A stretch of DNA of 64,000 nt, from assembly GCA_946497035.1 (NCBI GenBank), contig CAMMIW010000002.1, positions 62,001 to 126,000 of the forward strand, given 5' to 3'. Source of the DNA: an uncultured Eubacteriaceae bacterium (GTDB lineage: Bacteria > Bacillota > Clostridia > Lachnospirales > CAG-274). Position numbers and translations under genes: made by a program. The notes under the pieces were generated by a model that was given only the letters and a program-made list of their open reading frames with translations, made no database searches and was not told where the DNA came from. The number at the start of each line of letters is the position of its first letter. The first letter of the stretch is position 1. Shown piece by piece: positions 27,048-35,148 of this stretch.

Positions 27048-27719
27048 TTATTTTTCTAGTATCTTTATAGCTTTAAAAGCTGCTTCTTGCTCTGCATCTT
27101 TTTTGCTTTTTCCCTTACCTATGCCTAATTGTTTGTTATTATGTGTAACTTTAACTGTAAATAGCTTATCGTGAGCAGGCCCTTCTTCATTTATAATTTC
27201 ATATTTTACAGGCTCTGTGCTTTCTTTTTGTATTATTTCTTGTAAATATGTTTTACAATCGTTCATTTCAAAAGTTTTTCTTTTTTCTTTTATAATATCT
27301 TCCATTTTAGAAAGTATAAAATATTCTGCTTTTAAAATATCGTTAGAATCTATATATATAGCACCTATAATAGCCTCAAAAGCATCCGCTAAAATAGAAT
27401 CTCTTTCTCTACCACCAGTAAGCTCTTCACCTTTACCAAGCTTTATATTTTGTCCTACATTTATTTCTCTAGCCTTTTTAGCTAAAGATGCTTCACATAC
27501 TATGCTAGCTCTAAGCTTTGTAAGCTCCCCTTCTGATAGCTCGCTAAACCTTGTGAAAATATGTCTGCTTATAACAAGCTCTAAAACCGCATCTCCCAAA
27601 AATTCTAATCTTTCATTATTTTCTACCTCTTCTTTTTTTTCGTGGCTATAAGATGTATGGGTTATAGCAGTTTGCAACAAATTTTTATTTTTAAAATTAT
27701 ATCCTATATCTAAATTCAT
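27048..27719 (-). CDS. rnc: Ribonuclease III
   Basis: RNase III cuts double-stranded RNA in rRNA precursor maturation and mRNA turnover. The 223-residue protein has the catalytic signature NERLEFLGDAVLELVISRHIF, a second acidic site LADAFEAIIGAIYID, and a C-terminal dsRNA-binding domain (from about residue 153: CKTYLQEIIQKESTEPVKYE through GIGKGKSKKDAEQEAAFKAI). SD AGGAGG is in place. It follows plsX-acpP, the usual order, although smc and ftsY, often next to it, lie 27 kb away here. Confidence 0.97.
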   Translation of the reverse strand: MNLDIGYNFKNKNLLQTAITHTSYSHEKKEEVENNERLEFLGDAVLELVISRHIFTRFSELSEGELTKLRASIVCEASLAKKAREINVGQNIKLGKGEELTGGRERDSILADAFEAIIGAIYIDSNDILKAEYFILSKMEDIIKEKRKTFEMNDCKTYLQEIIQKESTEPVKYEIINEEGPAHDKLFTVKVTHNNKQLGIGKGKSKKDAEQEAAFKAIKILEK

Positions 27720-27850
27720 TTGTCCTCCTATTAATAAATCTTTCTTAAAAACAAATATATTTATAACTATTACTTATATTTAACAAAAATTTATTGTTTA
27801 TACGTTAGTTAATGTTTTTATATATTTTATATTTGATCAATGTTAAATTA

Positions 27851-27948
27851 TATAATAAATTTTAGGTAATATTGTAAAAGATGGCGGTATACTTTATTAA
27901 ATATACCCTATGTTACCCTTTTATTTAACACCTCAATAATTAAAAAAC
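27851..27948 (-). repeat. Dispersed intergenic repeat, copy B
   Basis: On the minus strand it begins TTTTTTAATTATTGAGG, continues AAATAAAAGGGTAACATAGG, has an internal hairpin GGTATA...TATACC flanking the core TTTAATAAAG, and ends TATTACCTAAAATTTATTATA. It starts at the T-run of the acpP terminator and lies upstream of rnc. Confidence 0.6.
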
Positions 27949-27986
27949 CTAAAAAGTGAGCATAACCTAAAAAGGCATAGCTCACT
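27944..27986 (-). terminator. Rho-independent terminator after acpP
   Basis: AGTGAGC(T)ATGCC pairs with GG(T)TATGCTCACT on the minus strand, around the loop TTTTTA. TTTTTAGGTTTTTT follows. Confidence 0.8.
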
Positions 27987-27998
27987 AAAATAATATAT

Positions 27999-28226
27999 TT
28001 ACTTTGCAGCTTCTATATAATTCACTGCATCGCCAACTGTTTTAATTTTTTCTGCATCTTCATTTTGAAACTCAATACCAAAGCTATCTTCTAAATCAGA
28101 TATAATTTGGAATAAGTCTAAAGAGTCAGCGCCTAAATCGTCAGCAAAAGTTGTTTCTAAAGTGATTTCATCTTCAGATATGCTCATTTGTTCTGCAATG
28201 ATTTCTTTAACTTTTTCAAATACCAT
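27999..28226 (-). CDS. acpP: Acyl carrier protein
   Basis: This 75-residue acidic ACP carries fatty-acyl chains on a phosphopantetheine arm. The attachment serine is in [15 protein letters not shown] (Ser37). The family length and helical pattern are normal. A strong AGGAGG SD precedes ATG. It lies between plsX and rnc, as in many Firmicutes, but a terminator and a repeat separate it from rnc. Confidence 0.97.
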   Translation of the reverse strand: MVFEKVKEIIAEQMSISEDEITLETTFADDLGADSLDLFQIISDLEDSFGIEFQNEDAEKIKTVGDAVNYIEAAK

Positions 28227-28317
28227 AGTAATTACCTCCTTATATATTTTAACACATATAAATATACTAGATAAAAGTAAATTTTACAAGTGTTTTTTTA
28301 GTTTTTTTATAAATTTT

Positions 28318-29331
28318 TTAGTTAGTATCTTCTAAAATAGCATTTTCTATTTTTGTAGCTATATCTGCATCTATAAACTTGTAGCATTGGTTTATGGCGC
28401 TTTTAATAGCTTTAGCATTTGAGCTACCGTGGGCTTTAACAACGAGAGATTTAAGGCCTAAAAATGGTGCTCCCCCAACCTCGGCATAATCAAATTTTTT
28501 CTTCACATTTTTAAAAGCACCTTTTGATAATAAGCCACCAATAGAATATAAAAAGTTAGATTTTATCTCTGTTTTTACAATAGTAGAAAATGTTTTAACA
28601 ATACCTTCAGATAGTTTTAATATAACATTACCTATAAAACCATCACAAACAACAACGTCTGCATCACCTTCTGGTATTTCTCTACCTTCAATATTACCAA
28701 CAAAATTTATATTTTTAGTTTGTTCTAAAAGCTCATAAGCCTCTTTTGTAAAAGTATCTCCCTTTTCTTTTTCAGAACCTACATTTACAATAGCCACTTT
28801 AGGATTATTAACTTTCATTATATTTTCCATATATATTTTGCCCATTTTAGCAAAGTTTGGTAAATAAGATGGCTTACAATCCATATTTGCACCAGAGTCT
28901 ATTAAAAATGTATAGTCATTGTTGGCATTTGGTATTAATGTAGCAAGGGCTGGTCTTTCTACCCCTTTTATACGTTTTATAATAACGGTAGCTCCTGTGA
29001 GCAATGCACCTGTGCTACCTGCCGATACAAAAGCACTAGCTTTACCTTCTTTTAACAATTTTAAACCAACTACAATAGAAGAGTCTTTTTTCTCTCTAAT
29101 AGCAGCGGTAGGGCTTTCTGTTGTTTTTATAATCTCTGTTGCATTTTGTATGTCTATTTGTGCTTTATTATATTGATATTTGCTAAGCTCATTATTAATA
29201 GCATCTTCTTTACCTACTAATATAATCTTTATATTTTTATTTTCATTAATAGCATCTATACTACCTTTAACTATATCTTGTGGGGCATTATCTCCCCCCA
29301 TTGCATCAACAGCTATTATATAATCTTTCAT
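28318..29331 (-). CDS. plsX: Phosphate acyltransferase PlsX
   Basis: PlsX converts acyl-ACP to acyl-phosphate, the first committed step of phospholipid synthesis in Gram-positives. The 337-residue sequence has the N-terminal IAVDAMGGDNAPQDIVKG, SAGSTGALLTGAT, PALATLIPN and DGFIGNVILKLSEG motifs. The start is ATG with AGGTG SD. Its usual upstream neighbour rpmF lies 2.6 kb away because glmS sits between. It has its own promoter at 29375-29403. Confidence 0.97.
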   Translation of the reverse strand: MKDYIIAVDAMGGDNAPQDIVKGSIDAINENKNIKIILVGKEDAINNELSKYQYNKAQIDIQNATEIIKTTESPTAAIREKKDSSIVVGLKLLKEGKASAFVSAGSTGALLTGATVIIKRIKGVERPALATLIPNANNDYTFLIDSGANMDCKPSYLPNFAKMGKIYMENIMKVNNPKVAIVNVGSEKEKGDTFTKEAYELLEQTKNINFVGNIEGREIPEGDADVVVCDGFIGNVILKLSEGIVKTFSTIVKTEIKSNFLYSIGGLLSKGAFKNVKKKFDYAEVGGAPFLGLKSLVVKAHGSSNAKAIKSAINQCYKFIDADIATKIENAILEDTN

Positions 29332-29374
29332 ATTATCACCTAATATCCTTATATTTTATTAATTATCAATATAA

Positions 29375-29403
29375 ATTATACATTTTTAGATATAAAATAT
29401 CAA
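29375..29403 (-). promoter_or_regulatory. Sigma-A promoter of plsX, with a possible FapR-like site
   Basis: TTGATA (29403-29398) and TATAAT (29380-29375) are 17 bases apart. The sequence over the -35, TTAATACTTGATATT, loosely resembles the FapR operator (TTAGTACCTGATACTAA) that controls plsX in Bacillus. The match is partial and no fapR gene is visible, so regulation by FapR is only a suggestion. Confidence 0.7.
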
Positions 29404-29456
29404 GTATTAAGTTTTTTCATAATATTTTTATATAACATTATAAAAATGTTATGTTC

Positions 29457-29580
29457 TATAATAAATATTTAGGTAATATTATAGATTAATAATACAACAT
29501 TATTATCAAAAAGGAAAGTAAATGTGATTAGATACACCATAAAAACTTTCCCTTTTATTTAAAATCCAATAATTAAAAAA
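29457..29580 (-). repeat. Dispersed intergenic repeat, copy C1
   Basis: On the minus strand it begins TTTTTTAATTATTGG, then AAATAAAAGGGAAAGT, which pairs with ACTTTCCTTTTT further on, with the core GGTGTATCTAATCACA between. It ends TATTACCTAAATATTTATTATAG. It lies immediately after copy C2, between glmS and plsX. Confidence 0.6.
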
Positions 29581-29581
29581 C

Positions 29582-29654
29582 AAATATTATAAAAGGGGCA
29601 ATAGACTAGATTAAATATACTCTAAATCTTGCCTTTTCATCCCCCAATATTTTT
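29582..29654 (-). repeat. Dispersed intergenic repeat, copy C2
   Basis: It starts directly at the glmS stop: AAAAAATATTGGGGGATGAAAAGGCAAGAT, then the core GAGTATATTTAATC and TATTGCCCCTTTTATAATATTTG. AAAAGGCAA and TTGCC..TTTT can pair, so this copy could also act as the glmS terminator. Confidence 0.55.
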
Positions 29655-31475
29655 TTATTCTACCGTAACAGATTTTGCTAAGTTTCTAGGCATATCTACA
29701 TCACAACCTCGCTTAATAGCTATATAATAAGATAAAAGTTGCATAGGTATAATAGCTATAGAAGCCATAAATTGCTCATCTATTTTAGGTATAAAAATTA
29801 TATCTTCTGAAAGCTCATCTAAATTTTTATAACCTTCTTTTGCAATAATAACAATTTTTGCTCCTCTTGCTTTAACCTCTTTTAAATTTGATATAGCTTT
29901 TGGCAAAATATCATCTTGTGTTAAAATAGCAAAAACTACCGTACCTTCTTCTATTAAGGCAATGCTACCATGTTTTAACTCTCCTGATGCATATGCTTCG
30001 CTATGTATATAAGATATTTCTTTTAGTTTTAAAGAAGCTTCTAAAGATATACAATAGTCTAGCCCTCTACCTATAATAAAAGCATTTTCTATATTATAAT
30101 ATTTTTCTGCAATATTTTTAATATTATCTTCTACCATTAAAACTTTATTAATATAACTTTCTATATTTTGTAAAGATTTTATATATTGTTTAAAAACATT
30201 TGTAGTTATATTTTTTCTAACATAGGCAAATTTTAAACATAACATATATAACATAGCAAGTTGTGTAGAATAACCTTTTGTTGTTGCTACTGCTATTTCA
30301 GGCCCCGCTAAAGTATATAAAACGTTATCGCTTTCTCTAGCTATTGTGCTACCAACAACATTTACAATAGATATAACCTTAATGCCTTTTTCTTTAACAA
30401 GCCTAAGAGCCGCTAGCGTATCAGCCGTCTCTCCTGATTGGCTTATAATAATACAAATGTCATTTTTATTTAATATAGGATTTTTATATCTAAATTCTGA
30501 TGCAATATCTAAATTTACACATATACGGCAAGTTTTTTCTATAATATGTTTGCCTACCATACCTGCGTGCCAAGCACTACCACAAGCTATAATATGTATA
30601 TTGTTTATATTTTCTATTTGTTCATTGGTAATAGAAAAATTTTCAAAAAATATATCATCATTTAAAATTTTAGCATTAATACATTTTTTTATACAAAGAG
30701 GTTGCTCAAAAATTTCTTTTAACATAAAATAGTCATATCCATTTTTTTCTGCTAAAGATATATCCCAATCTACATTAAAAATCTCTTTTTGTATTATATT
30801 TTTTTCCATATCAAAAATAGTAACATTATCTTTTTTTATAAGGCCAATTTCCATATCATTTAAAAAGTAATATTTTTTAGTATTTTCTAATATGGCAGGA
30901 ATATCTGATGCTACAAAATTTTCATCTTCACCTAAACCGATAATAAGAGGGCTATCTTTTCTAGCTACAACAAATTTATCTTTATGTTGCTCACACATTA
31001 TACAAAGAGCATAAGAGCCTTTTACCTCTTTCAAAACTTTACATAATGTTTCTACCATATCCCCGTTATAATAACTATGATATAAATGGGCTATTACCTC
31101 TGTATCTGTATTAGAAATAAAATTATAACCTTGCTTTTGTAAATTTTCTTTAAGCTCCAAATAATTTTCTATAATTCCGTTATGCACCACCGCTATAGTT
31201 TTATCATTAGAAAAATGAGGGTGAGAATTTATATCATTAGGCTCACCGTGAGTTGCCCATCTTGTATGGCCTATACCTATGCTACCTATGAGCCTTTGTT
31301 GTTTTGTTTTTTCTTCAAGATTAGCTATTTTACCTTTTGTTTTACATATATTTATTTTATCATCTAATATAGCTATACCTGATGAATCATACCCTCTATA
31401 TTCTAATTTTTTTAAACCTTTTAATAATATATTTTTTGTATCATTTTTTCCTATATATCCAACTATTCCGCACAC
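29655..31475 (-). CDS. glmS: Glutamine-fructose-6-phosphate aminotransferase GlmS
   Basis: GlmS makes glucosamine-6-phosphate, the entry to peptidoglycan amino sugars. The N-terminal glutaminase has the nucleophile Cys2 (MCGIVGYIGK), HTRWATHGEP and the EVIAHLYH region. Two SIS isomerase domains follow, with ISQSGETADTLAALR and SEAYASGELKHGSIALIE, and the C-terminus ends PRNLAKSVTVE. The 606 residues are normal. The start codon is GTG with AAAGGAG SD. A glmS ribozyme lies about 170 bases upstream, so its mRNA should be cleaved when glucosamine-6-phosphate is abundant. Confidence 0.98.
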   Translation of the reverse strand: MCGIVGYIGKNDTKNILLKGLKKLEYRGYDSSGIAILDDKINICKTKGKIANLEEKTKQQRLIGSIGIGHTRWATHGEPNDINSHPHFSNDKTIAVVHNGIIENYLELKENLQKQGYNFISNTDTEVIAHLYHSYYNGDMVETLCKVLKEVKGSYALCIMCEQHKDKFVVARKDSPLIIGLGEDENFVASDIPAILENTKKYYFLNDMEIGLIKKDNVTIFDMEKNIIQKEIFNVDWDISLAEKNGYDYFMLKEIFEQPLCIKKCINAKILNDDIFFENFSITNEQIENINNIHIIACGSAWHAGMVGKHIIEKTCRICVNLDIASEFRYKNPILNKNDICIIISQSGETADTLAALRLVKEKGIKVISIVNVVGSTIARESDNVLYTLAGPEIAVATTKGYSTQLAMLYMLCLKFAYVRKNITTNVFKQYIKSLQNIESYINKVLMVEDNIKNIAEKYYNIENAFIIGRGLDYCISLEASLKLKEISYIHSEAYASGELKHGSIALIEEGTVVFAILTQDDILPKAISNLKEVKARGAKIVIIAKEGYKNLDELSEDIIFIPKIDEQFMASIAIIPMQLLSYYIAIKRGCDVDMPRNLAKSVTVE

Positions 31476-31521
31476 GATTTTTATTCTCCTTTATAAATAA
31501 ATTTTTAATATCTAAAAAGAA

Positions 31522-31598
31522 AATAAATAAGTAAATTGGATATAATCTCTACTAAGCTATAATATACAAAAAACTTATTTATTAACTTTATAGAGATT
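31522..31598 (-). other. Interleaved inverted repeats (possible pseudoknot) in the glmS leader
   Basis: AATAAATAAGT (31522-31532) is perfectly complementary to 31573-31583. AATCTCTA (31544-31551) is perfectly complementary to 31591-31598. The two helices interleave, so they can form a pseudoknot or exclude each other. The block lies between the ribozyme and the glmS start. Helix 1 is nearly all A/T. Confidence 0.4.
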
Positions 31599-31646
31599 TT
31601 TATTAGCATAATTACTTTTATTTTGTATAAAATTAAATTTTATTTT

Positions 31647-31760
31647 TGTTAAAAGTCTACGTCCCTTTATGCTATAGGGCGAGAAGTATCCGCCGAAAAC
31701 TCGATAAACTTCTTCCTCGTCAGCTATAAAACCGCTCATTTATAGCTCAGGCGCTTTAAT
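31647..31760 (-). ncRNA. glmS ribozyme (glucosamine-6-phosphate-activated)
   Basis: On the minus strand, A-GCGCCTGAGCTATAA begins the ribozyme, with cleavage expected between 31755 and 31754. Then come the conserved core TGACGAGGAAGAAG and TTATCGAGTTTTCGGCGGATA with CTTCTCGCC, and the P3/P4 part CCCTATAGCATAAAGGGACG. These match the glmS ribozyme class precisely in order. It lies upstream of glmS, which it controls by self-cleavage. No other gene lies in 31476-31961. Confidence 0.95.
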
Positions 31761-31784
31761 TTAAAAAACTATCCTCCTTTAATA

Positions 31785-31813
31785 ATTATATAAGCGGTAA
31801 AAAATATAGTAAG
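31785..31813 (-). promoter_or_regulatory. Possible glmS promoter
   Basis: A TATAAT (31790-31785) lies 17 bases from a weak CTTACT (31813-31808), and transcription would start about 24 bases before the ribozyme cleavage site. The -35 lies inside a hairpin (31801-31839). The -10 is convincing and the -35 is not. Confidence 0.45.
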
Positions 31814-31839
31814 CTATATTAAATAGCCTACTATATTTT
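31799..31839 (-). terminator. Hairpin with T-run upstream of the glmS ribozyme
   Basis: AAAATATAGTAGGCTAT and ATAGCTTACTATATTTT pair with a single G-T-type mismatch around 5 bases. A six-T run follows on the minus strand. It could be a backup terminator for rpmF or a transcript-start structure for glmS. Confidence 0.6.
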
Positions 31840-31925
31840 AACACATATTTTAAGGTTAGTCCACAAAAATTATTAGTTATATATAAATTGTTATATATGT
31901 TTATTAGGGCAAAAGGTTACGTTCT

Positions 31926-31956
31926 AAAAAGGCTAAAGACAAAAGTCTTTAGCCTT
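31926..31956 (-). terminator. Rho-independent terminator after rpmF
   Basis: A perfect 12-base stem, AAGGCTAAAGAC/GTCTTTAGCCTT, with a TTTT loop is followed by TTTTTAG on the minus strand, 5 bases after the rpmF stop. Confidence 0.9.
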
Positions 31957-31961
31957 AAATA

Positions 31962-32141
31962 TTAAGCTTCGATAACTGTTCTTTTGTTGTAAGAACCACA
32001 AGATTTACAAACTCTATGACGTAACATTAATTCGCCACATTTATCACATTTAACTAATGTTGGGCTAGAAATTTTCCAACTTTGAGCTCTTCTTTTATCT
32101 CTTTTAGATTTAGACATTTTCCCTTTAGGACAAATAGACAT
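31962..32141 (-). CDS. rpmF: 50S ribosomal protein L32
   Basis: The 59-residue protein begins MSICPKGKMSKSKRDKRRAQ, the L32 pattern, followed by the zinc ribbon CDKCGELMLRHRVCKSCGSYNKRTVI with two CxxC pairs. The start ATG is 8 bases after AGGAGGT. That SD overlaps the end of the DUF177 gene, the universal upstream neighbour of rpmF. This is the zinc-binding (C+) form; no C- copy is seen here. Confidence 0.96.
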   Translation of the reverse strand: MSICPKGKMSKSKRDKRRAQSWKISSPTLVKCDKCGELMLRHRVCKSCGSYNKRTVIEA

Positions 32142-32144
32142 TGT

Positions 32145-32642
32145 TTATACCTCCTTGTTATTAAAAAGATGTAAAAATTTTTCAAATCTAGGATCAATAA
32201 AATCCCTATCGCAACCACAGTCGCCATCATTAAGATTATGGCCACATATACGGCATAATCCTTTACAGTTCTCAGAACATAGTGATTTCATAGGTAAATT
32301 AAGCAAAATATTTGTTTTGATAGGCTCTTCTAATGTAATAATATTATCTTTGCTAGAAAATAACCAAATTTCATCATCATCTGTCATATCTTTAGAAAAA
32401 ACCTCTAACATATTAAAAGATATTTCTTCGTCAAATTGCTTAAGGCAACAGTTACAATTAAAGGTAACTTTAGCTACAACATTCCCTTTAAAAGTATATT
32501 TACCATATGAATTAGTAATAGTACCTTTACCCTGTACATATACATCTTTGTGATAGACTAAAGACTCAGGTAATGTAATATTACCATTAAATTCAACATC
32601 TTTACTAAACCCGTTATTAAGACTATCAACATTAATATTCAT
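32145..32642 (-). CDS. DUF177 (YceD) family protein
   Basis: YceD-family proteins are encoded next to rpmF throughout bacteria; they are linked to 23S rRNA accumulation in plants and bacteria, and their exact action is unclear. The 165-residue protein has CCLKQFDEEISF in the middle and the family end LCRICGHNLNDGDCGCD-DPRFEKFLHLF, with several cysteines. The longest frame starts at 32660, but an AGGAG SD lies 7 bases before ATG 32642. It is co-transcribed with rpmF, whose SD it overlaps. Confidence 0.9.
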   Translation of the reverse strand: MNINVDSLNNGFSKDVEFNGNITLPESLVYHKDVYVQGKGTITNSYGKYTFKGNVVAKVTFNCNCCLKQFDEEISFNMLEVFSKDMTDDDEIWLFSSKDNIITLEEPIKTNILLNLPMKSLCSENCKGLCRICGHNLNDGDCGCDRDFIDPRFEKFLHLFNNKEV

Positions 32643-32730
32643 AAAAACACTCCTGTCCATACGAACAAATTATCAACAATAGTTAATAATATATAAATAA
32701 AACACAACCTATATTATAAAGGTTTATTTA

Positions 32731-33918
32731 TTATTTGTCAAGAAGTTCTTTTGTATCTCTAGCTATAACAAGCTCTTCGTTTGTTGGTATAACTAAAACT
32801 TTTATTTTAGAATTAGGTACAGAAATAACTAATTCTTCACCTCTTTTAGAATTTTGCTCATCATCAAGCTCTATACCAAGCCAAGATAAATAGCTACAAA
32901 TTTCTTTTCTACTATCTCTACTGTTTTCACCAAGGCCTGCTGTAAATACGATAGCATCTACACCATTTAAAGTAGAAGTATATTCGCCAATATATTTAGC
33001 TACTTTATAATGGAAAGTATCGAGAGCTATTTGAGCTCTTTTGTTGCCTTCTTTAGCTGCACCTTCTATATCTCTAAAGTCACTAGAAACACCAGATAAA
33101 CCAAGAACACCAGACTTTTTGTTCATAAGCTCATCAACTTGTTTATTTGTTAAACCTTCTTTTTCCATAATAAAAGATACAACAGCAGGATCTATATCTC
33201 CACATCTAGTTCCCATAACAAGACCTTCTAAAGGTGTAAAGCCCATACTTGTATCCATACATTTGCCACCATTAATAGCAGCTACACTTCCACCGTTACC
33301 TAAATGGCAAGTAATAATTTTAAGATCTTTAATATCTTTACCTAAAACACTAGCTGCTCTTTCAGAAACATATTTGTGGCTTGTACCATGAAAACCATAT
33401 CTACGGATTTTATATTTTTCATATAATTCATAAGGTATACCATAAAGATATGCTTTTTCTGGCATAGTTTGATGGAAAGCTGTATCAAATACTGCTACTT
33501 GAGATATACCAGGTATTAAGCTTTCACAAGCTCTAATTCCCATAAGGTTAGCAGGGTTATGAAGAGGTGCTAATTCTATACAATCTTCTATAGCTTTAAT
33601 AACTTCATCATTTATAATAACAGATTTAGCAAAATGTTCGCCACCATGCACAACACGATGTCCTACTGCATTTATTTCTTTAATATCTGTTATAACGCCA
33701 TGTTTTTCATCTAATAATGCATCTATAACCATTTTTATAGCATCTTCGTGATTTTTCATTTCTTGTTCTACTTCATAAACTTCTTTGCCTTTATGTTTAA
33801 GTCTACCATCAATACCTATTCTTTCACATAAGCCAGAAGCTAAAGGATTTTCTGTAGACATATCTATTAATTGATATTTTAAAGAAGAACTACCACAATT
33901 TAAAACTAAAACTTTCAT
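32731..33918 (-). CDS. ackA: Acetate kinase
   Basis: Acetate kinase interconverts acetyl-phosphate and acetate with ADP/ATP, giving fermentative ATP. The sequence carries the N-terminal [25 protein letters not shown], the [10 protein letters not shown] block, HLGNGGS and FTAGLGENS motifs of the family. The longest frame starts at TTG 33933, but the GGAGG SD is 8 bases before ATG 33918 (MKVLVLNCG), giving 395 residues. It follows pta, with a repeat element in the gap. Confidence 0.97.
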   Translation of the reverse strand: MKVLVLNCGSSSLKYQLIDMSTENPLASGLCERIGIDGRLKHKGKEVYEVEQEMKNHEDAIKMVIDALLDEKHGVITDIKEINAVGHRVVHGGEHFAKSVIINDEVIKAIEDCIELAPLHNPANLMGIRACESLIPGISQVAVFDTAFHQTMPEKAYLYGIPYELYEKYKIRRYGFHGTSHKYVSERAASVLGKDIKDLKIITCHLGNGGSVAAINGGKCMDTSMGFTPLEGLVMGTRCGDIDPAVVSFIMEKEGLTNKQVDELMNKKSGVLGLSGVSSDFRDIEGAAKEGNKRAQIALDTFHYKVAKYIGEYTSTLNGVDAIVFTAGLGENSRDSRKEICSYLSWLGIELDDEQNSKRGEELVISVPNSKIKVLVIPTNEELVIARDTKELLDK

Positions 33919-33971
33919 TATTATTACCTCCAAAAATTTTATCTTAACTATTTTTATAAAAATTATATCTC

Positions 33972-34036
33972 TATAATAAATATTGGGGTATATAACAAGA
34001 TTGCCTTTTCATTTATACCCCAATAATTTAAAAAAC
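33972..34036 (-). repeat. Dispersed intergenic repeat, copy D
   Basis: This is the shortest clear copy. On the minus strand it begins TTTTTTAAATTATTGGGGTATA and continues AATGAAAAGGCAA. It ends TATACCCCAATATTTATTATAG. ATTGGGGTATA and TATACCCCAAT are perfectly complementary, closing the element as a hairpin. It lies between pta and ackA. Confidence 0.65.
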
Positions 34037-34040
34037 TAAA

Positions 34041-35042
34041 TTATTTTTCTTGTTGTTGAGCTTGAACAGATGTTATAGTAACTACACCAACTATATCTTT
34101 AGCGCTACAACCTCTAGATAAATCGTTAACAGGCTTTGCAAGGCCTTGTGTAATAGGGCCAAAAGCATCCGCTTTAGCAAATCTTTGAACTAATTTATAA
34201 CCTATATTACCTGCATCTAAATCTGGGAAAATAAGTACATTTGCTGTACCAGCAACTTTGCTATCTGGAGCTTTAGTTTTTGCAATTTCTGGAACAATAG
34301 CCGCATCTAATTGGAACTCTCCATCAACAATAAGATCAGGATATTGCTCTTTAGTTATTTCTAAAGCTTTTAAAACTTTGTCTACATCTGGGTGGCTAGC
34401 GCTACCTTTTGTAGAGTGTGATAATAAAGCAACTCTTGGCTCTTTACCTGTAAAAGATTTAAAAGAGTCTGCCGAGCTTTTAGCAATAGCGCTAAGCTCT
34501 TCGCTTGTAGGGTTTTGGCATAAGCCACAATCACCAAATACAAACACGCCTTGCTCCCCATATTCACAGTTAGGCACAATCATTAAGAAAAAGGCAGATA
34601 CTGTTTTAACGTTTGGAGCTGTTTTTATAATTTGTAAACAAGGTCTTAAAACGTTAGCAGTAGAATTTATAGCACCAGCTACCATACCATCTGCTATATC
34701 ACATTTTACTAATAAAACACCAAAATAAAGCGGATCTTTTAATAAAATTTCTCTTGCCTTAGCTTCGTCAATACCTTTAGATTTTCTAAGCTCTACAAAT
34801 TTATCTATTAAAACGTCTAATTTTTCATAGTTATTAGGATCGATAATTGTAGCACCAGATATATCTAAGCTACCTGCTTTAGCTAATATTTCATCTTTGT
34901 TACCAACTAATATAATGTTAGCTAAATCTTCTTTAATAATTTCTTGTGTTGCTTCTAAAGTTCTCATTTCTAAAGACTCGGGTAAAACTATAGTTTTTTT
35001 ATTTGCTTTAGCAATTTTTTTAAGCTCTTCTAAAAAGTTCAT
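34041..35042 (-). CDS. pta: Phosphate acetyltransferase
   Basis: Pta makes acetyl-phosphate from acetyl-CoA, feeding acetate kinase. The 333-residue protein is the short (PTA_PTB-only) type. Its motifs include IVLPESLEMRTLEATQEI, MVAGAINSTANVLRPCLQII, LSHSTKGSASHPDVDKV, DGEFQLDAAIVPEIA and NVLIFPDLDAGNIGYKLVQRFA. SD AGGAGG precedes ATG. It has its own promoter (35101-35129) and is followed by ackA. Confidence 0.97.
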   Translation of the reverse strand: MNFLEELKKIAKANKKTIVLPESLEMRTLEATQEIIKEDLANIILVGNKDEILAKAGSLDISGATIIDPNNYEKLDVLIDKFVELRKSKGIDEAKAREILLKDPLYFGVLLVKCDIADGMVAGAINSTANVLRPCLQIIKTAPNVKTVSAFFLMIVPNCEYGEQGVFVFGDCGLCQNPTSEELSAIAKSSADSFKSFTGKEPRVALLSHSTKGSASHPDVDKVLKALEITKEQYPDLIVDGEFQLDAAIVPEIAKTKAPDSKVAGTANVLIFPDLDAGNIGYKLVQRFAKADAFGPITQGLAKPVNDLSRGCSAKDIVGVVTITSVQAQQQEK

Positions 35043-35100
35043 TTTTATCCTCCTTTAATAAATGTAAATTTTTAATCTATATGTTATTTCTTTCAACTAT

Positions 35101-35129
35101 ATTATAAACATTTTTATGTATATATACAA
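35101..35129 (-). promoter_or_regulatory. Sigma-A promoter of pta-ackA
   Basis: TTGTAT (35129-35124) and TATAAT (35106-35101) are 17 bases apart, about 60 bases upstream of the pta start. Confidence 0.65.
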
Positions 35130-35148
35130 TATAAAATTTAATCAATTT

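Noticed and set aside
31765..31780. AAAGGAGGATAG just before the glmS ribozyme, looking like an SD.
   Set aside because: No start codon lies at a suitable distance and no ORF follows; it is probably part of the leader.
32054..32245. A 63-codon minus-strand frame overlapping rpmF and the end of DUF177.
   Set aside because: rpmF and DUF177 in the other frames are unmistakable; this frame is a by-product.
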